Shown: positions 19,948 through 27,648 of the stretch, piece by piece
Position numbering within the stretch: position 1 is the stretch's first letter
Layout of the letters: each line of letters opens with the position of its first letter
Origin: Streptomyces humi
GTDB lineage: Bacteria; Actinomycetota; Actinomycetes; Streptomycetales; Streptomycetaceae
Assembly (NCBI RefSeq): GCF_001005085.2
Contig: NZ_LBMU02000012.1
Span: forward strand, 54,391 to 118,390
Reading direction: 5' to 3'
Length of the DNA: 64,000 nucleotides
Made by a program: the position numbers and the translations under genes
The notes under the pieces: model-generated
What the model saw: the letters and a program-made list of their open reading frames with translations, nothing else
Told to the model about the DNA's origin: nothing
Database searches by the model: none

Positions 19948-21176
19948 GACGCACGCTGATAGACGTGACTCCGTTACGGAGCTCACCCCCGTTCCGGCGG
20001 TTGTGGATCGGACAGACCCTGTCCGGTTTCGGCAGCCAGATGACCCTCGTCGCCGTGATGTTCCAGGTCTGGCAGTCGACGAGGAGCACCACGTGGACGG
20101 GTGCCGTCGGGCTGGCACAGGCGATCCCCGTCGTCGCGTTCGGACTCTTCGCCGGGTCGCTCGTCGACCGGGGGGATCCGCGGAGGTTCCTCCTGCTCAC
20201 GACCGGCGGGCAGGCGCTGTGTTCGCTCCTTCTCGCAGTACAGGGCTTCTTCGGCCGCCTCCCCGCGGCCGGCGTCCTGGGGCTGGTCGCACTCCAGTCC
20301 TGCTGCGGCGCGGGCGGCGGCCCGGCCGCACGAGCCGTCCTGCCGCGGCTGCTGCCCGAGCACCGGCTGGCCGCCGGGCTGGCGTTGCGACGGATCGCCT
20401 TCCAGGGCGCCATGCTGCTCGGTCCCGCACTGAGCGGACTGGTCGTGGGCGGACTGGGAGCGGGTGCCTGCTACCTGCTGGACGCCCTGACCTTCATCGC
20501 CGCGCTGTACGGCGCGTTCGGCCTGCCGCGGGCGGAACCCGCGGCCGGGCCGGCTCGCTCCGGGCCGCGCGGAGTGCCGGCCGGTCTGGCCTTCCTGGGC
20601 CGCACCCCCGTCATTCGTGGCGCCCTCCTCGCCGATCTGGCCACCACGGTGCTGTCCATGCCCGTCAGCCTGTTCCCCCTGGTCAACGCCGAGCGGTTCG
20701 GCGGCGACCCGCGCACCCTCGGACTGTTCCTCACGGCCGTCGCCGTCGGCGGTGTCGTCGCGTCGCTGTTCTCCGGGACCTTCACCCGGTCCCCGCGCCC
20801 CGGCCTGGTCATGCTCGGTGGATCCGCGGCCTGGGGTGTCTCGTTGACGCTGTTCGGCCTGTCCTCCGGCCCCTGGGCCGGTCTGGCCTTCCTCGTCGCG
20901 GCCGGCGCCGCCGACACCGTCTCCGTCGTGTCCCGGAGCACGGTCGTCCAGCTGCACACCCCGCACGATCTGCTCGGCCGCGTCGGCGCCGCCGAGCAGA
21001 TCGTCGGCCAGGCCGGACCCGACATCGGCAACCTGCGCGGCGGTCTGGTCGCGGACGCCACCTCGGGCACGGCGGCGCTCGTCAGCGGCGGTCTGCTCTG
21101 CCTGGCCGCCGTCGCCATAGTGGGCGCAACCACCGCAGAACTACGCAATCCAACCAGCGATCGGCCGAACGGGTAG
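19944..21176 (+). CDS. MFS transporter, drug-exporter type
   Basis: 410 aa, about 12 membrane segments, major facilitator of the MFS_3/enterobactin-exporter-like class (RSSPPFRRLWIGQTLSGFGS at the N-terminus, LLGRVGAAEQIVGQAGPDIG near the C-terminus). The preferred start is ATG 19944, which overlaps the MarR stop (ATGA) and implies translational coupling; ATG 19938 is possible. The substrate cannot be read from sequence. With a MarR partner, export of a toxic or signalling small molecule is likely. The gene ends 74 bp before the XRE-MurA gene on the same strand, but a separate palindrome there suggests an independent promoter. Confidence 0.9.
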   Translation: MRRTLIDVTPLRSSPPFRRLWIGQTLSGFGSQMTLVAVMFQVWQSTRSTTWTGAVGLAQAIPVVAFGLFAGSLVDRGDPRRFLLLTTGGQALCSLLLAVQGFFGRLPAAGVLGLVALQSCCGAGGGPAARAVLPRLLPEHRLAAGLALRRIAFQGAMLLGPALSGLVVGGLGAGACYLLDALTFIAALYGAFGLPRAEPAAGPARSGPRGVPAGLAFLGRTPVIRGALLADLATTVLSMPVSLFPLVNAERFGGDPRTLGLFLTAVAVGGVVASLFSGTFTRSPRPGLVMLGGSAAWGVSLTLFGLSSGPWAGLAFLVAAGAADTVSVVSRSTVVQLHTPHDLLGRVGAAEQIVGQAGPDIGNLRGGLVADATSGTAALVSGGLLCLAAVAIVGATTAELRNPTSDRPNG

Positions 21177-21221
21177 TCTCGCTGACACGACGTCACTCGA
21201 ACGGACCCCCCAACAAGTGCC

Positions 21222-21237
21222 ATCTCATATCTGAGAT
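21222..21237. promoter_or_regulatory. Inverted repeat ATCTCA-TATC-TGAGAT before the XRE-MurA gene
   Basis: Six-base arms around a 4-base centre, ending 12 bp before ATG 21250. The position could be a core promoter operator. The downstream protein has its own XRE DNA-binding domain, so autoregulation is possible. Confidence 0.5.
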
Positions 21238-21249
21238 AACCTCTGTCTC

Positions 21250-22779
21250 ATGTCAGACGACTACCTCGTACGCATCGGCAAGCTCATCCGTGACGCCCGG
21301 CAACACCGCGGCTGGACACAGGCACAGCTGGCGGAGGCGCTCGGCACCAGTCAGAGCGCCGTCAACCGCATCGAACGCGGCAATCAAAACATCAGCCTTG
21401 AGATGATCGCCCGAATCGGTGAAGCCCTGGACAGCGAGATCGTCTCACTGGGCTACGCGGGCCCGATGCATCTGCGGGTGGTCGGCGGTCGCCGGCTCTC
21501 CGGTGCGATCGACGTGAAGACCAGCAAGAACGCCTGCGTGGCCCTGCTGTGCGCCTCGCTCCTCAACAAGGGTCGCACGGTGCTGCGCCGGGTGGCCCGC
21601 ATCGAGGAGGTGTACCGCCTGCTGGAGGTACTCAACTCCATCGGCGTGCGCACCCGCTGGATCAACGACGGGGTGGACCTGGAACTGGTGCCGCCGGCCG
21701 ACCTCGACATGGCCTCGATCGACGCCGAGGCCGCCGTACGCACCCGCTCGATCATCATGTTCTTCGGTCCGCTGCTGCACCGCATGGACCACTTCAAGCT
21801 GCCGTACGCCGGCGGCTGCGACCTGGGCACGCGGACCATCGAGCCGCACATGATCGCCCTGCGCCGGTTCGGTCTCGACATCGCGGCGACCGAGGGCCAG
21901 TACCACGCCCAGGTCGACCGGGCGATCCGGCCCGACCGCCCGATCGTGCTGACCGAGCGCGGCGACACCGTCACCGAGAACGCGCTGCTGGCCGCCGCCC
22001 GCCACGACGGCGTCACCGTCATCCGCAACGCGTCCTCCAACTACATGGTCCAGGACCTCTGCTTCTTCCTGGAGGCGCTGGGCGTCCGCGTAGAGGGCAT
22101 CGGCACCACCACCCTGACCGTGCACGGCGTCCCGAACATCGACGTGGACGTGGACTACTCCCCCTCCGAGGACCCGGTCGAGGCGATGAGCCTGCTGGCC
22201 GCGGCGGTGGTGACGGAGTCGGAGCTGACGGTGCGCCGGGTGCCGATCGAGTTCCTGGAGATCGAGCTGGCGGTCCTGGAGGAGATGGGCCTCGACCACG
22301 ACCGCAGTGCCGAGTACTTCGCGGACAACGGCCGCACCCGCCTGACCGACCTCACGGTCCGCCCCTCCAAGCTGGAGGCGCCGATCGACAAGATCCACCC
22401 CATGCCGTTCCCCGGCCTGAACATCGACAACGTCCCCTTCTTCGCCGCCATCGCCGCGGTCGCCCAGGGCAAGACGCTGATCCACGACTGGGTGTACGAC
22501 AACCGCGCGATCTACCTCACCGACCTGAACCGCCTCGGGGGGCGCCTCCAGCTCCTCGACCCGCACCGGGTCCTGGTGGAGGGCCCGACCCGCTGGCGCG
22601 CCGCCGAGATGATGTGCCCGCCGGCCCTGCGTCCCGCCGTGGTCGTCCTGCTGGCGATGATGGCGGCCGAGGGCACGTCGGTGCTGCGCAACGTGTACGT
22701 CATCAACCGCGGCTACGAGGACCTCGCCGAACGCCTGAACTCGATCGGCGCCCAGATCGAGATCTTCCGGGACATCTGA
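21250..22779 (+). CDS. murA: UDP-GlcNAc 1-carboxyvinyltransferase (MurA-like) with N-terminal XRE helix-turn-helix
   Basis: 509 aa fusion. Residues 1-65 form an XRE/Cro helix-turn-helix (QLAEALGTSQSAVNRIERGN). Residues 75-505 form a MurA/EPSP-synthase domain that would transfer enolpyruvate to UDP-GlcNAc in peptidoglycan synthesis. The fosfomycin-target loop is kept, with catalytic Cys near residue 190 in YAGGCDLGTRTIEPH. The substrate loop reads KTSKNACVALLCASLL, where many MurA have SGAKNA. ATG 21250 has no clear Shine-Dalgarno and lies close to a likely promoter, so translation may be leaderless. The combination is found in Streptomyces next to aconitase. It may be a second MurA, an enzyme that also regulates its own gene, or a paralogue with a changed acceptor. 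Confidence 0.9.
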   Translation: MSDDYLVRIGKLIRDARQHRGWTQAQLAEALGTSQSAVNRIERGNQNISLEMIARIGEALDSEIVSLGYAGPMHLRVVGGRRLSGAIDVKTSKNACVALLCASLLNKGRTVLRRVARIEEVYRLLEVLNSIGVRTRWINDGVDLELVPPADLDMASIDAEAAVRTRSIIMFFGPLLHRMDHFKLPYAGGCDLGTRTIEPHMIALRRFGLDIAATEGQYHAQVDRAIRPDRPIVLTERGDTVTENALLAAARHDGVTVIRNASSNYMVQDLCFFLEALGVRVEGIGTTTLTVHGVPNIDVDVDYSPSEDPVEAMSLLAAAVVTESELTVRRVPIEFLEIELAVLEEMGLDHDRSAEYFADNGRTRLTDLTVRPSKLEAPIDKIHPMPFPGLNIDNVPFFAAIAAVAQGKTLIHDWVYDNRAIYLTDLNRLGGRLQLLDPHRVLVEGPTRWRAAEMMCPPALRPAVVVLLAMMAAEGTSVLRNVYVINRGYEDLAERLNSIGAQIEIFRDI

Positions 22780-22833
22780 CGCGCGGTATCTCCGGGACTT
22801 TTGGCGCGCGGCGGGCTACGGGCAGGCCGAAGG

Positions 22834-23649
22834 TCACGGCTTCAGCGCCACGGCTCCCAGCTGGGGTACGACCGCGGGGTCTTCCCCGGGCTCCGGCCGC
22901 CACAGCGAGCAGGACACGAGCCCGGGCTCCAGGAGCGTGAGCCCGTCGAAGTACTGGGCGACCTCCTCGCTGCTGCGGGCGGTGACCGGCGGTTTGGCGT
23001 TGGCGTTCCAGAACTCCATCGCCTCGAGCTGGAGGTCGCCGCCGAGTTCGGGCTCCGTGGTGGGGTGGGTCAGTACGAGATAGCTGCCGGAGGGCAGGGC
23101 TTCCACGAGCCGACGTGCGATGGCCCGCGCCTCGTCACCGTCGAGGACGAAGTTGAGGATGCCGAGCAGCATGAGTGCGGTGGGCTTGGTGAAGTCGAGG
23201 GTGCGTCCGGAGACGCGCAGAATGGTGTCCGCGTCGTGCACATCGGCGTCGATGTAGTCGGTGGCGCCTTCCGGGGAACTGGTCAGCAGGGCGCGGGCGT
23301 GCGCGAGCACGACGGGGTCGTTGTCGACGTACACGATCCGCGACTCGGGGGCGATCCGCTGGGCGATCTCGTGGGTGTTCTCCAGGGCCGGCAGACCGGT
23401 GCCGATGTCGAGGAACTGACGGATGCCGTGCTCCTCTGCCAGACAGCGCACGGCGCGGCCGAGGAACTCCCGGTCGGCGCGCGCGATGTCGCGTATGACG
23501 GGGATCATTCCGGCAACATGATCGCCTACCTGCTGGTCGACCTCGTAGTTGTCCTTGCCGCCCTGCCAGTAGTTCCACACGCGAGCGTTGTGCGCCGTCT
23601 TGGTGTCGAGTCGCTGCCCTGCGGCGGTGGCGCCCTGGTTCTCGCTCAC
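22834..23649 (-). CDS. SAM-dependent methyltransferase, DUF574/Methyltransf_19 type
   Basis: 271 aa. Features of the large Streptomyces DUF574 family are clear: HNARVWNYWQGGKDNYEVD near the N-terminus, FLDIGTGLPALENTHE as the SAM-binding glycine-rich motif, and YVDNDPVVLAHARALL as motif II. The enzyme is probably a class I methyltransferase of unknown substrate. I chose GTG 23649 (VSENQGATAAGQ) because GGAGAGGAAG precedes it closely; the in-frame ATGs upstream leave no RBS. The gene is monocistronic and divergent from the lipoprotein gene at 23880. Confidence 0.88.
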   Translation of the reverse strand: MSENQGATAAGQRLDTKTAHNARVWNYWQGGKDNYEVDQQVGDHVAGMIPVIRDIARADREFLGRAVRCLAEEHGIRQFLDIGTGLPALENTHEIAQRIAPESRIVYVDNDPVVLAHARALLTSSPEGATDYIDADVHDADTILRVSGRTLDFTKPTALMLLGILNFVLDGDEARAIARRLVEALPSGSYLVLTHPTTEPELGGDLQLEAMEFWNANAKPPVTARSSEEVAQYFDGLTLLEPGLVSCSLWRPEPGEDPAVVPQLGAVALKP

Positions 23650-23879
23650 GTCTTCCTCTCCTCGCATGCTCAAGAACCGCATGTAATAAGGCACTTGCGG
23701 TCACGGCTGCGCCATCGCACATCGGTGGGCGTCATTCTGCCGTACCCCGCCGTCGTCGTGTCGGGGGGTGCCGGTGATGGTCAAGAGTGCGTCATGGGGC
23801 GGTGGCTGGTGAGAGGCGCGCGGGTCGGTCGCGTACTGGACGGAGCAAGCAGCTGTGACTCCCGACGAAGGGCGACTCC

Positions 23880-24437
23880 TTGAACCCGCGACGCATCGTT
23901 CCGAGCCTCGTCGTAGGGCTGGCCTCCGCGTTCCTGCTGGGTGCCTGCGGCTCCTCGGCCGACACCGGCGGTGTCGCCCCGGTGACGCCGGCCGCGTCGG
24001 ACCCCGCGCCCTCCACCCCGGCCGCCGCCTCGACGCCGGGCGACGGCGGCGGGTCCGCGAGTACGGCCCCGGGTGTGACCACCGGAGTGGCGGCCCGGGC
24101 GGTCGACGGGATCGGCACCGTCGTCACCGACGACAAGGGGATGGCCCTCTACCGCTTCGACGAGGACCAGCCGAGTCCGTCGAAGTGGACCTGCTCCGGC
24201 ACGTGCACGAAGACGTGGATCCCTGTCATCGTGCCGGAGACCGTGCAGGCCTCGGGGGTCCGGCAGAGCCTCCTCGGTACGGTCCACCGGAACGGTCGGA
24301 CGCAACTGACCCTCGCCGGCTGGCCGCTCTACCGGTACGTCGGCGACACGGCGTCCGGTCAGGTGAACGGGCAGGGGAAGAACGGCGAGTGGTACGCGGT
24401 CACCCCGTCGGGACAGAAGTCCACCACGACGGGGTGA
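23880..24437 (+). CDS. Lipoprotein with secreted-repeat (Lipoprotein_15) domains
   Basis: 185 aa. TTG start at 23880, with GAAGGG eight bases upstream. The signal peptide ends in a lipobox LLGACGSS (Cys near residue 23). A Ser/Pro/Ala-rich linker of about 45 residues follows. The rest has two copies of the short COG4315/Lipoprotein_15 repeat: VTDDKGMALYRFDEDQPSPS with TCSGTCTKTWIPV, and LTLAGWPLYRYVGDTASGQV with NGQGKNGEWYAVTP. The function of the family is unknown. It is thought to be an envelope protein and is common in actinobacteria. Confidence 0.88.
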   Translation: MNPRRIVPSLVVGLASAFLLGACGSSADTGGVAPVTPAASDPAPSTPAAASTPGDGGGSASTAPGVTTGVAARAVDGIGTVVTDDKGMALYRFDEDQPSPSKWTCSGTCTKTWIPVIVPETVQASGVRQSLLGTVHRNGRTQLTLAGWPLYRYVGDTASGQVNGQGKNGEWYAVTPSGQKSTTTG

Positions 24438-24467
24438 CGGTGACGGCGGGCCGGCTCCGACTCACCG

Positions 24468-25730
24468 TCAGCCCTTCCGGTTCCGGTCGGCCCACCAGGA
24501 ACTCCCGTGCGCCGTAACGGATTTCCAGGACCTGTTCCGCTTGAACGGTATCTCGAAGATCTTCGAGAACAGCCACGCCGTGAACACCGCGACCGGCAGG
24601 CCGACGACGAGCGTGAAACAGAACGTGGGCAGTCCACGTGCCACGAAGTGCGGGGCGACACGGCGGATCACCGTCATGACGATCGGCAGATGGATCAGGT
24701 AGAGGCTGTAGGAGAGGTCGCCGAGGGCCCGCACGGGACGCGTCGTCAACAGCCGTACGAGAAAAGCTGGTTGACCGGTGGCGACCGCGGCCAGGAGCAT
24801 CGCCATGGCCGGCGCGATGGCCAGGTCGATCCAGAAGTAGTGGTTCACCGTCCACACGGAACCCCGGAGGGCACCGAGCGCCAGGACGGGCAGCGCGGCC
24901 AGGACGGCGAGCCACCCCCACGGCAGCCGCCGGACCCGGTCCGACGCGCCGACGACGCCCGCGCCGATCACACCGGCGGCGAACACCGGAGCCAGATGCG
25001 GGGCGAGCCAGTTGTCGCCCTCCACGGGGGACGCGCCGGCGGCCATGAGTCCGCCGGCGGCCACCGGGAGGGTGACGCACGCGGCCAGGACCGCGGCACC
25101 CCACCGCCGGCGCAGGAACAGCAGGACGGGGAAGAGGAGGTAGAGCTCGGCCTCCACCCCTATCGACCAGAACGCGCCGTTCGGCGTCGGAGCGGTGACC
25201 ACGTCCTGGGCGAGGAGGCCGTACACCAGCACGGTCGTGCCGGTGGGCGGCCCGAAGTGCGAGGCCGGCACCACGAGATACGAGACGAGCAGACTCATGG
25301 CCAGCGCGGCCCAGTACGGCGGCAGGATGCGCCAGGCCCGGCGGCGCAGGAACTCGCCCACGCCGCCCGACCGCCAGCCGTGCCGGGCCGGGGAGATCGC
25401 CAGCGAGAACCCGGACAGCACCAGGAAGAAGACGACGGCGAGCCGCCCGAACATCAGGCCGTCCAGCCAGGGCGGCGCCGAACTGTCGGGGTAGCCGGGG
25501 AAGGTGTACAGCCAGCAGTGGAACAGGACCACGTACAGCGCCGCCAGTCCGCGCAGCCCGTCCAGGCCCCGTACTTGCCGGCGGTCCCGGGCTCCGGCCT
25601 CCCGCGACTCTGGCGTCTCCCCCGTCTCCGGCGTCTCCCCCGTCTTCCGCGCTTCCCGCGTCTCCTGCGCTTCCCGGCGAGCGGGGGCGGCCAGGTCGAG
25701 GGCGCTGCCCGCCGAGCTGTTCGAGTGCAC
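24468..25730 (-). CDS. Acyltransferase family 3 membrane protein (OafA-like)
   Basis: About 420 aa with some ten membrane segments. The family-3 start RGLDGLRGLAALYVVLFHCW carries the conserved Arg and His. FFLVLSGFSLA and GAFWSIGVEAELYLLFPVLL are further hallmarks. Such enzymes acylate exported sugars, cell-wall polymers or secondary metabolites at the membrane. I chose GTG 25730 (VHSNSSAG), preceded by GAAGGG at a rather long spacing; GTG further upstream is possible. Before the first membrane helix lies a low-complexity charged stretch built on ET/RE/GETPE repeats (about residues 18-45). It is divergent from the siderophore exporter across a promoter with an iron box, but a role in the siderophore pathway is not shown. 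Confidence 0.85.
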   Translation of the reverse strand: MHSNSSAGSALDLAAPARREAQETREARKTGETPETGETPESREAGARDRRQVRGLDGLRGLAALYVVLFHCWLYTFPGYPDSSAPPWLDGLMFGRLAVVFFLVLSGFSLAISPARHGWRSGGVGEFLRRRAWRILPPYWAALAMSLLVSYLVVPASHFGPPTGTTVLVYGLLAQDVVTAPTPNGAFWSIGVEAELYLLFPVLLFLRRRWGAAVLAACVTLPVAAGGLMAAGASPVEGDNWLAPHLAPVFAAGVIGAGVVGASDRVRRLPWGWLAVLAALPVLALGALRGSVWTVNHYFWIDLAIAPAMAMLLAAVATGQPAFLVRLLTTRPVRALGDLSYSLYLIHLPIVMTVIRRVAPHFVARGLPTFCFTLVVGLPVAVFTAWLFSKIFEIPFKRNRSWKSVTAHGSSWWADRNRKG

Positions 25731-25882
25731 TGAGATCGTCCGGCCCTTCCCCTGGTTCACCGGCCCCCGTGCGCCGGCGACGTCGCCGGGCGGCCCGGTG
25801 CCGTCCGCGGCAACTGGTACGTGACGCCGGTCCGGGCCGTTCAACGGGCGGCCACCGCGGGGATTGACGGCACCGCATTTAC

Positions 25883-25901
25883 TTAGAGTAGCCTTGCCTA
25901 A
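25883..25901. promoter_or_regulatory. Iron box (DtxR/DmdR1) before the exporter operon
   Basis: TTAGAGTAGCCTTGCCTAA matches the 19-bp consensus TWAGGTWAGSCTWACCTWA at 16 positions. It ends 25 bp before the GTG start of the first exporter gene, a repressor position. Confidence 0.8.
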
Positions 25902-25926
25902 GTTGACCGTCTCCGGAGGGTGGCCG

Positions 25927-27648
25927 GTGGGATCAGGGGAACTGTCGGGGCGGGACGTCCTGGGGAGCGCGGTCAAAGGGCAGGGACGGCGGGTCGCGGC
26001 CGGTTCGGTGCTCGGCTCTCTGCACCAGCTCGGGGAAGCCCTGGTCCCGGTGCTCGTCGGCGTGGTCGTGGACCAGGCCGTGGCAGGACAGGACGCCGGG
26101 CGGCTGGTGCTCTGGCTGGCCGTCCTGGGCGTCATGTACGTGTGCCTGTCGTGGAGTTTCCGGCTCGGTGCGCGGGCCGGTGAGCGCGGCGCCGAGGAGG
26201 CCGCCCACGAACTGCGGCTGGCGATCGTACGCCGTGTCCTCGACGCGCGGGGCGGGGCCGAGAACGACCGGCTCTCCGGGGAGCTCGCCAACGTCGCCAC
26301 CGAGGACGCGAAACGGGTCGGCGCCGTCAACATGGCGCTGATGAGCGGGATCTCGGCCGCCGCGGGCATCGCCGTGAGTGCCGTGGCGCTGCTGCTCACC
26401 TCTCTGCCGCTCGGTCTGATCGTGCTGCTCGGCACGCCCGTGCTGCTGTGGCTCGGACATCTGCTCAGCAAGCCGCTGGAGCGGCGCAGCGCGGCCGAGC
26501 AGGACCGGGCCGCGGGCGCAGCCGGGGTCGCGGCCGACCTGGTGGCCGGGCTGCGGGTGCTCAAGGGGCTCGGCGCGCAGCAGGCGGCCGTCGAGCGGTA
26601 CCGCCGCACCAGCGGGGACTCGCTCGCGGCCACCCTGCGCGCCGCGCGTGCCGAGTCCTGGCAGACAGGACTCGTCCTGGCCCTCACCGGCGGGTTCATC
26701 GCGCTGATCGCCTGGGTGGGCGGACGGCTGGCGCTCGACGGCTCCCTCACCCTGGGGCAGTTGGTGTCGGCGGTCGGCCTCGCGCTGTTCCTGCTGGGGC
26801 CGTTGGAGACGTTCGCCTGGGTCAACGCCGAACTGGCGCAGGGGCGGGCCTCCGCCGCCCGGATCGCGGACGTGCTCGCCGTCCCGCCCGCCGTCGTCGG
26901 CGGGGACGAGCCGGTCCCGGACGTGGTGCGCGGGGAGCTGCGGCTGCGCGGGGTCCGGCTCGGCGGGCTCGCGGGGCTCGACCTCGACGTGGCCGCCGGG
27001 CGGCTGACCGGCATCGCGGTCACCGATCCGGCCTGTGCCGAAGCCCTGTTGAGCTGCCTGGGCCGGGAGGCCGACCCGGAGTCGGGGTCCGTCGAACTGG
27101 ACGGGGTGCCGCTGACCCGGCTGGACCCGGCGGGGCTGCGCGCCACGGTGCTGGTCGCCGCGCACGACGCCGCGTTGTTCGAGGGGTCACTGGCCGGGAA
27201 CGTACTGCCGGAGGACGCAGGAGTGGACGACGGAGACCGAGGGGAGCCGGATCCGAGGACGGACGCCGCCATGGCCGCCGCCGACGCCGACGAGGTCGCC
27301 CGGTCACTGCCGCACGGCGCGGCCACCGGGGTGGGCGAGGGCGGCCGGTCGCTGTCCGGCGGGCAACGGCAGCGCGTCCTGCTGGCCCGGGCCCTGCGCG
27401 CCGGGCCGCCCGTCCTGGTCGTGCACGATCCGACGACGGCCGTGGACGCCGTCACCGAGGCCCGAATCGCCCAAGGAATACGGGAGTTGAGACAGGGGCG
27501 GACGACGGTCGTGGTGACCAACAGCCCGGCGCTGCTCGCCGTGACCGACCGGGTGGTGCTGCTGGACGGCGGCCGGGTCGGAGCCGAGGGCACCCACGCC
27601 GAACTCGCCCGCACCGACGAGGCCTACCGCACGGCGGTACTCGCATGA
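25927..27648 (+). CDS. ABC exporter half-transporter with degenerate ATP site (siderophore locus)
   Basis: 573 aa type I exporter subunit: a six-helix membrane domain (about 1-300), then a nucleotide-binding domain. The ATPase is oddly built. The signature is canonical ([17 protein letters not shown]). The Walker A position reads AVTDPACAEALLS with no GxxGxGK. Walker B reads PPVLVVHDPTTAVD, with Pro where the catalytic Glu should be. It can offer its signature to a partner but cannot hydrolyse ATP alone. GTG 25927 follows GGAGGG by six bases; an earlier ATG-like start would overlap the iron box. The stop overlaps the ATG of the partner gene (ATGA). Likely job: export of the finished siderophore, or its intermediate, as a heterodimer. 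Confidence 0.9.
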   Translation: MGSGELSGRDVLGSAVKGQGRRVAAGSVLGSLHQLGEALVPVLVGVVVDQAVAGQDAGRLVLWLAVLGVMYVCLSWSFRLGARAGERGAEEAAHELRLAIVRRVLDARGGAENDRLSGELANVATEDAKRVGAVNMALMSGISAAAGIAVSAVALLLTSLPLGLIVLLGTPVLLWLGHLLSKPLERRSAAEQDRAAGAAGVAADLVAGLRVLKGLGAQQAAVERYRRTSGDSLAATLRAARAESWQTGLVLALTGGFIALIAWVGGRLALDGSLTLGQLVSAVGLALFLLGPLETFAWVNAELAQGRASAARIADVLAVPPAVVGGDEPVPDVVRGELRLRGVRLGGLAGLDLDVAAGRLTGIAVTDPACAEALLSCLGREADPESGSVELDGVPLTRLDPAGLRATVLVAAHDAALFEGSLAGNVLPEDAGVDDGDRGEPDPRTDAAMAAADADEVARSLPHGAATGVGEGGRSLSGGQRQRVLLARALRAGPPVLVVHDPTTAVDAVTEARIAQGIRELRQGRTTVVVTNSPALLAVTDRVVLLDGGRVGAEGTHAELARTDEAYRTAVLA

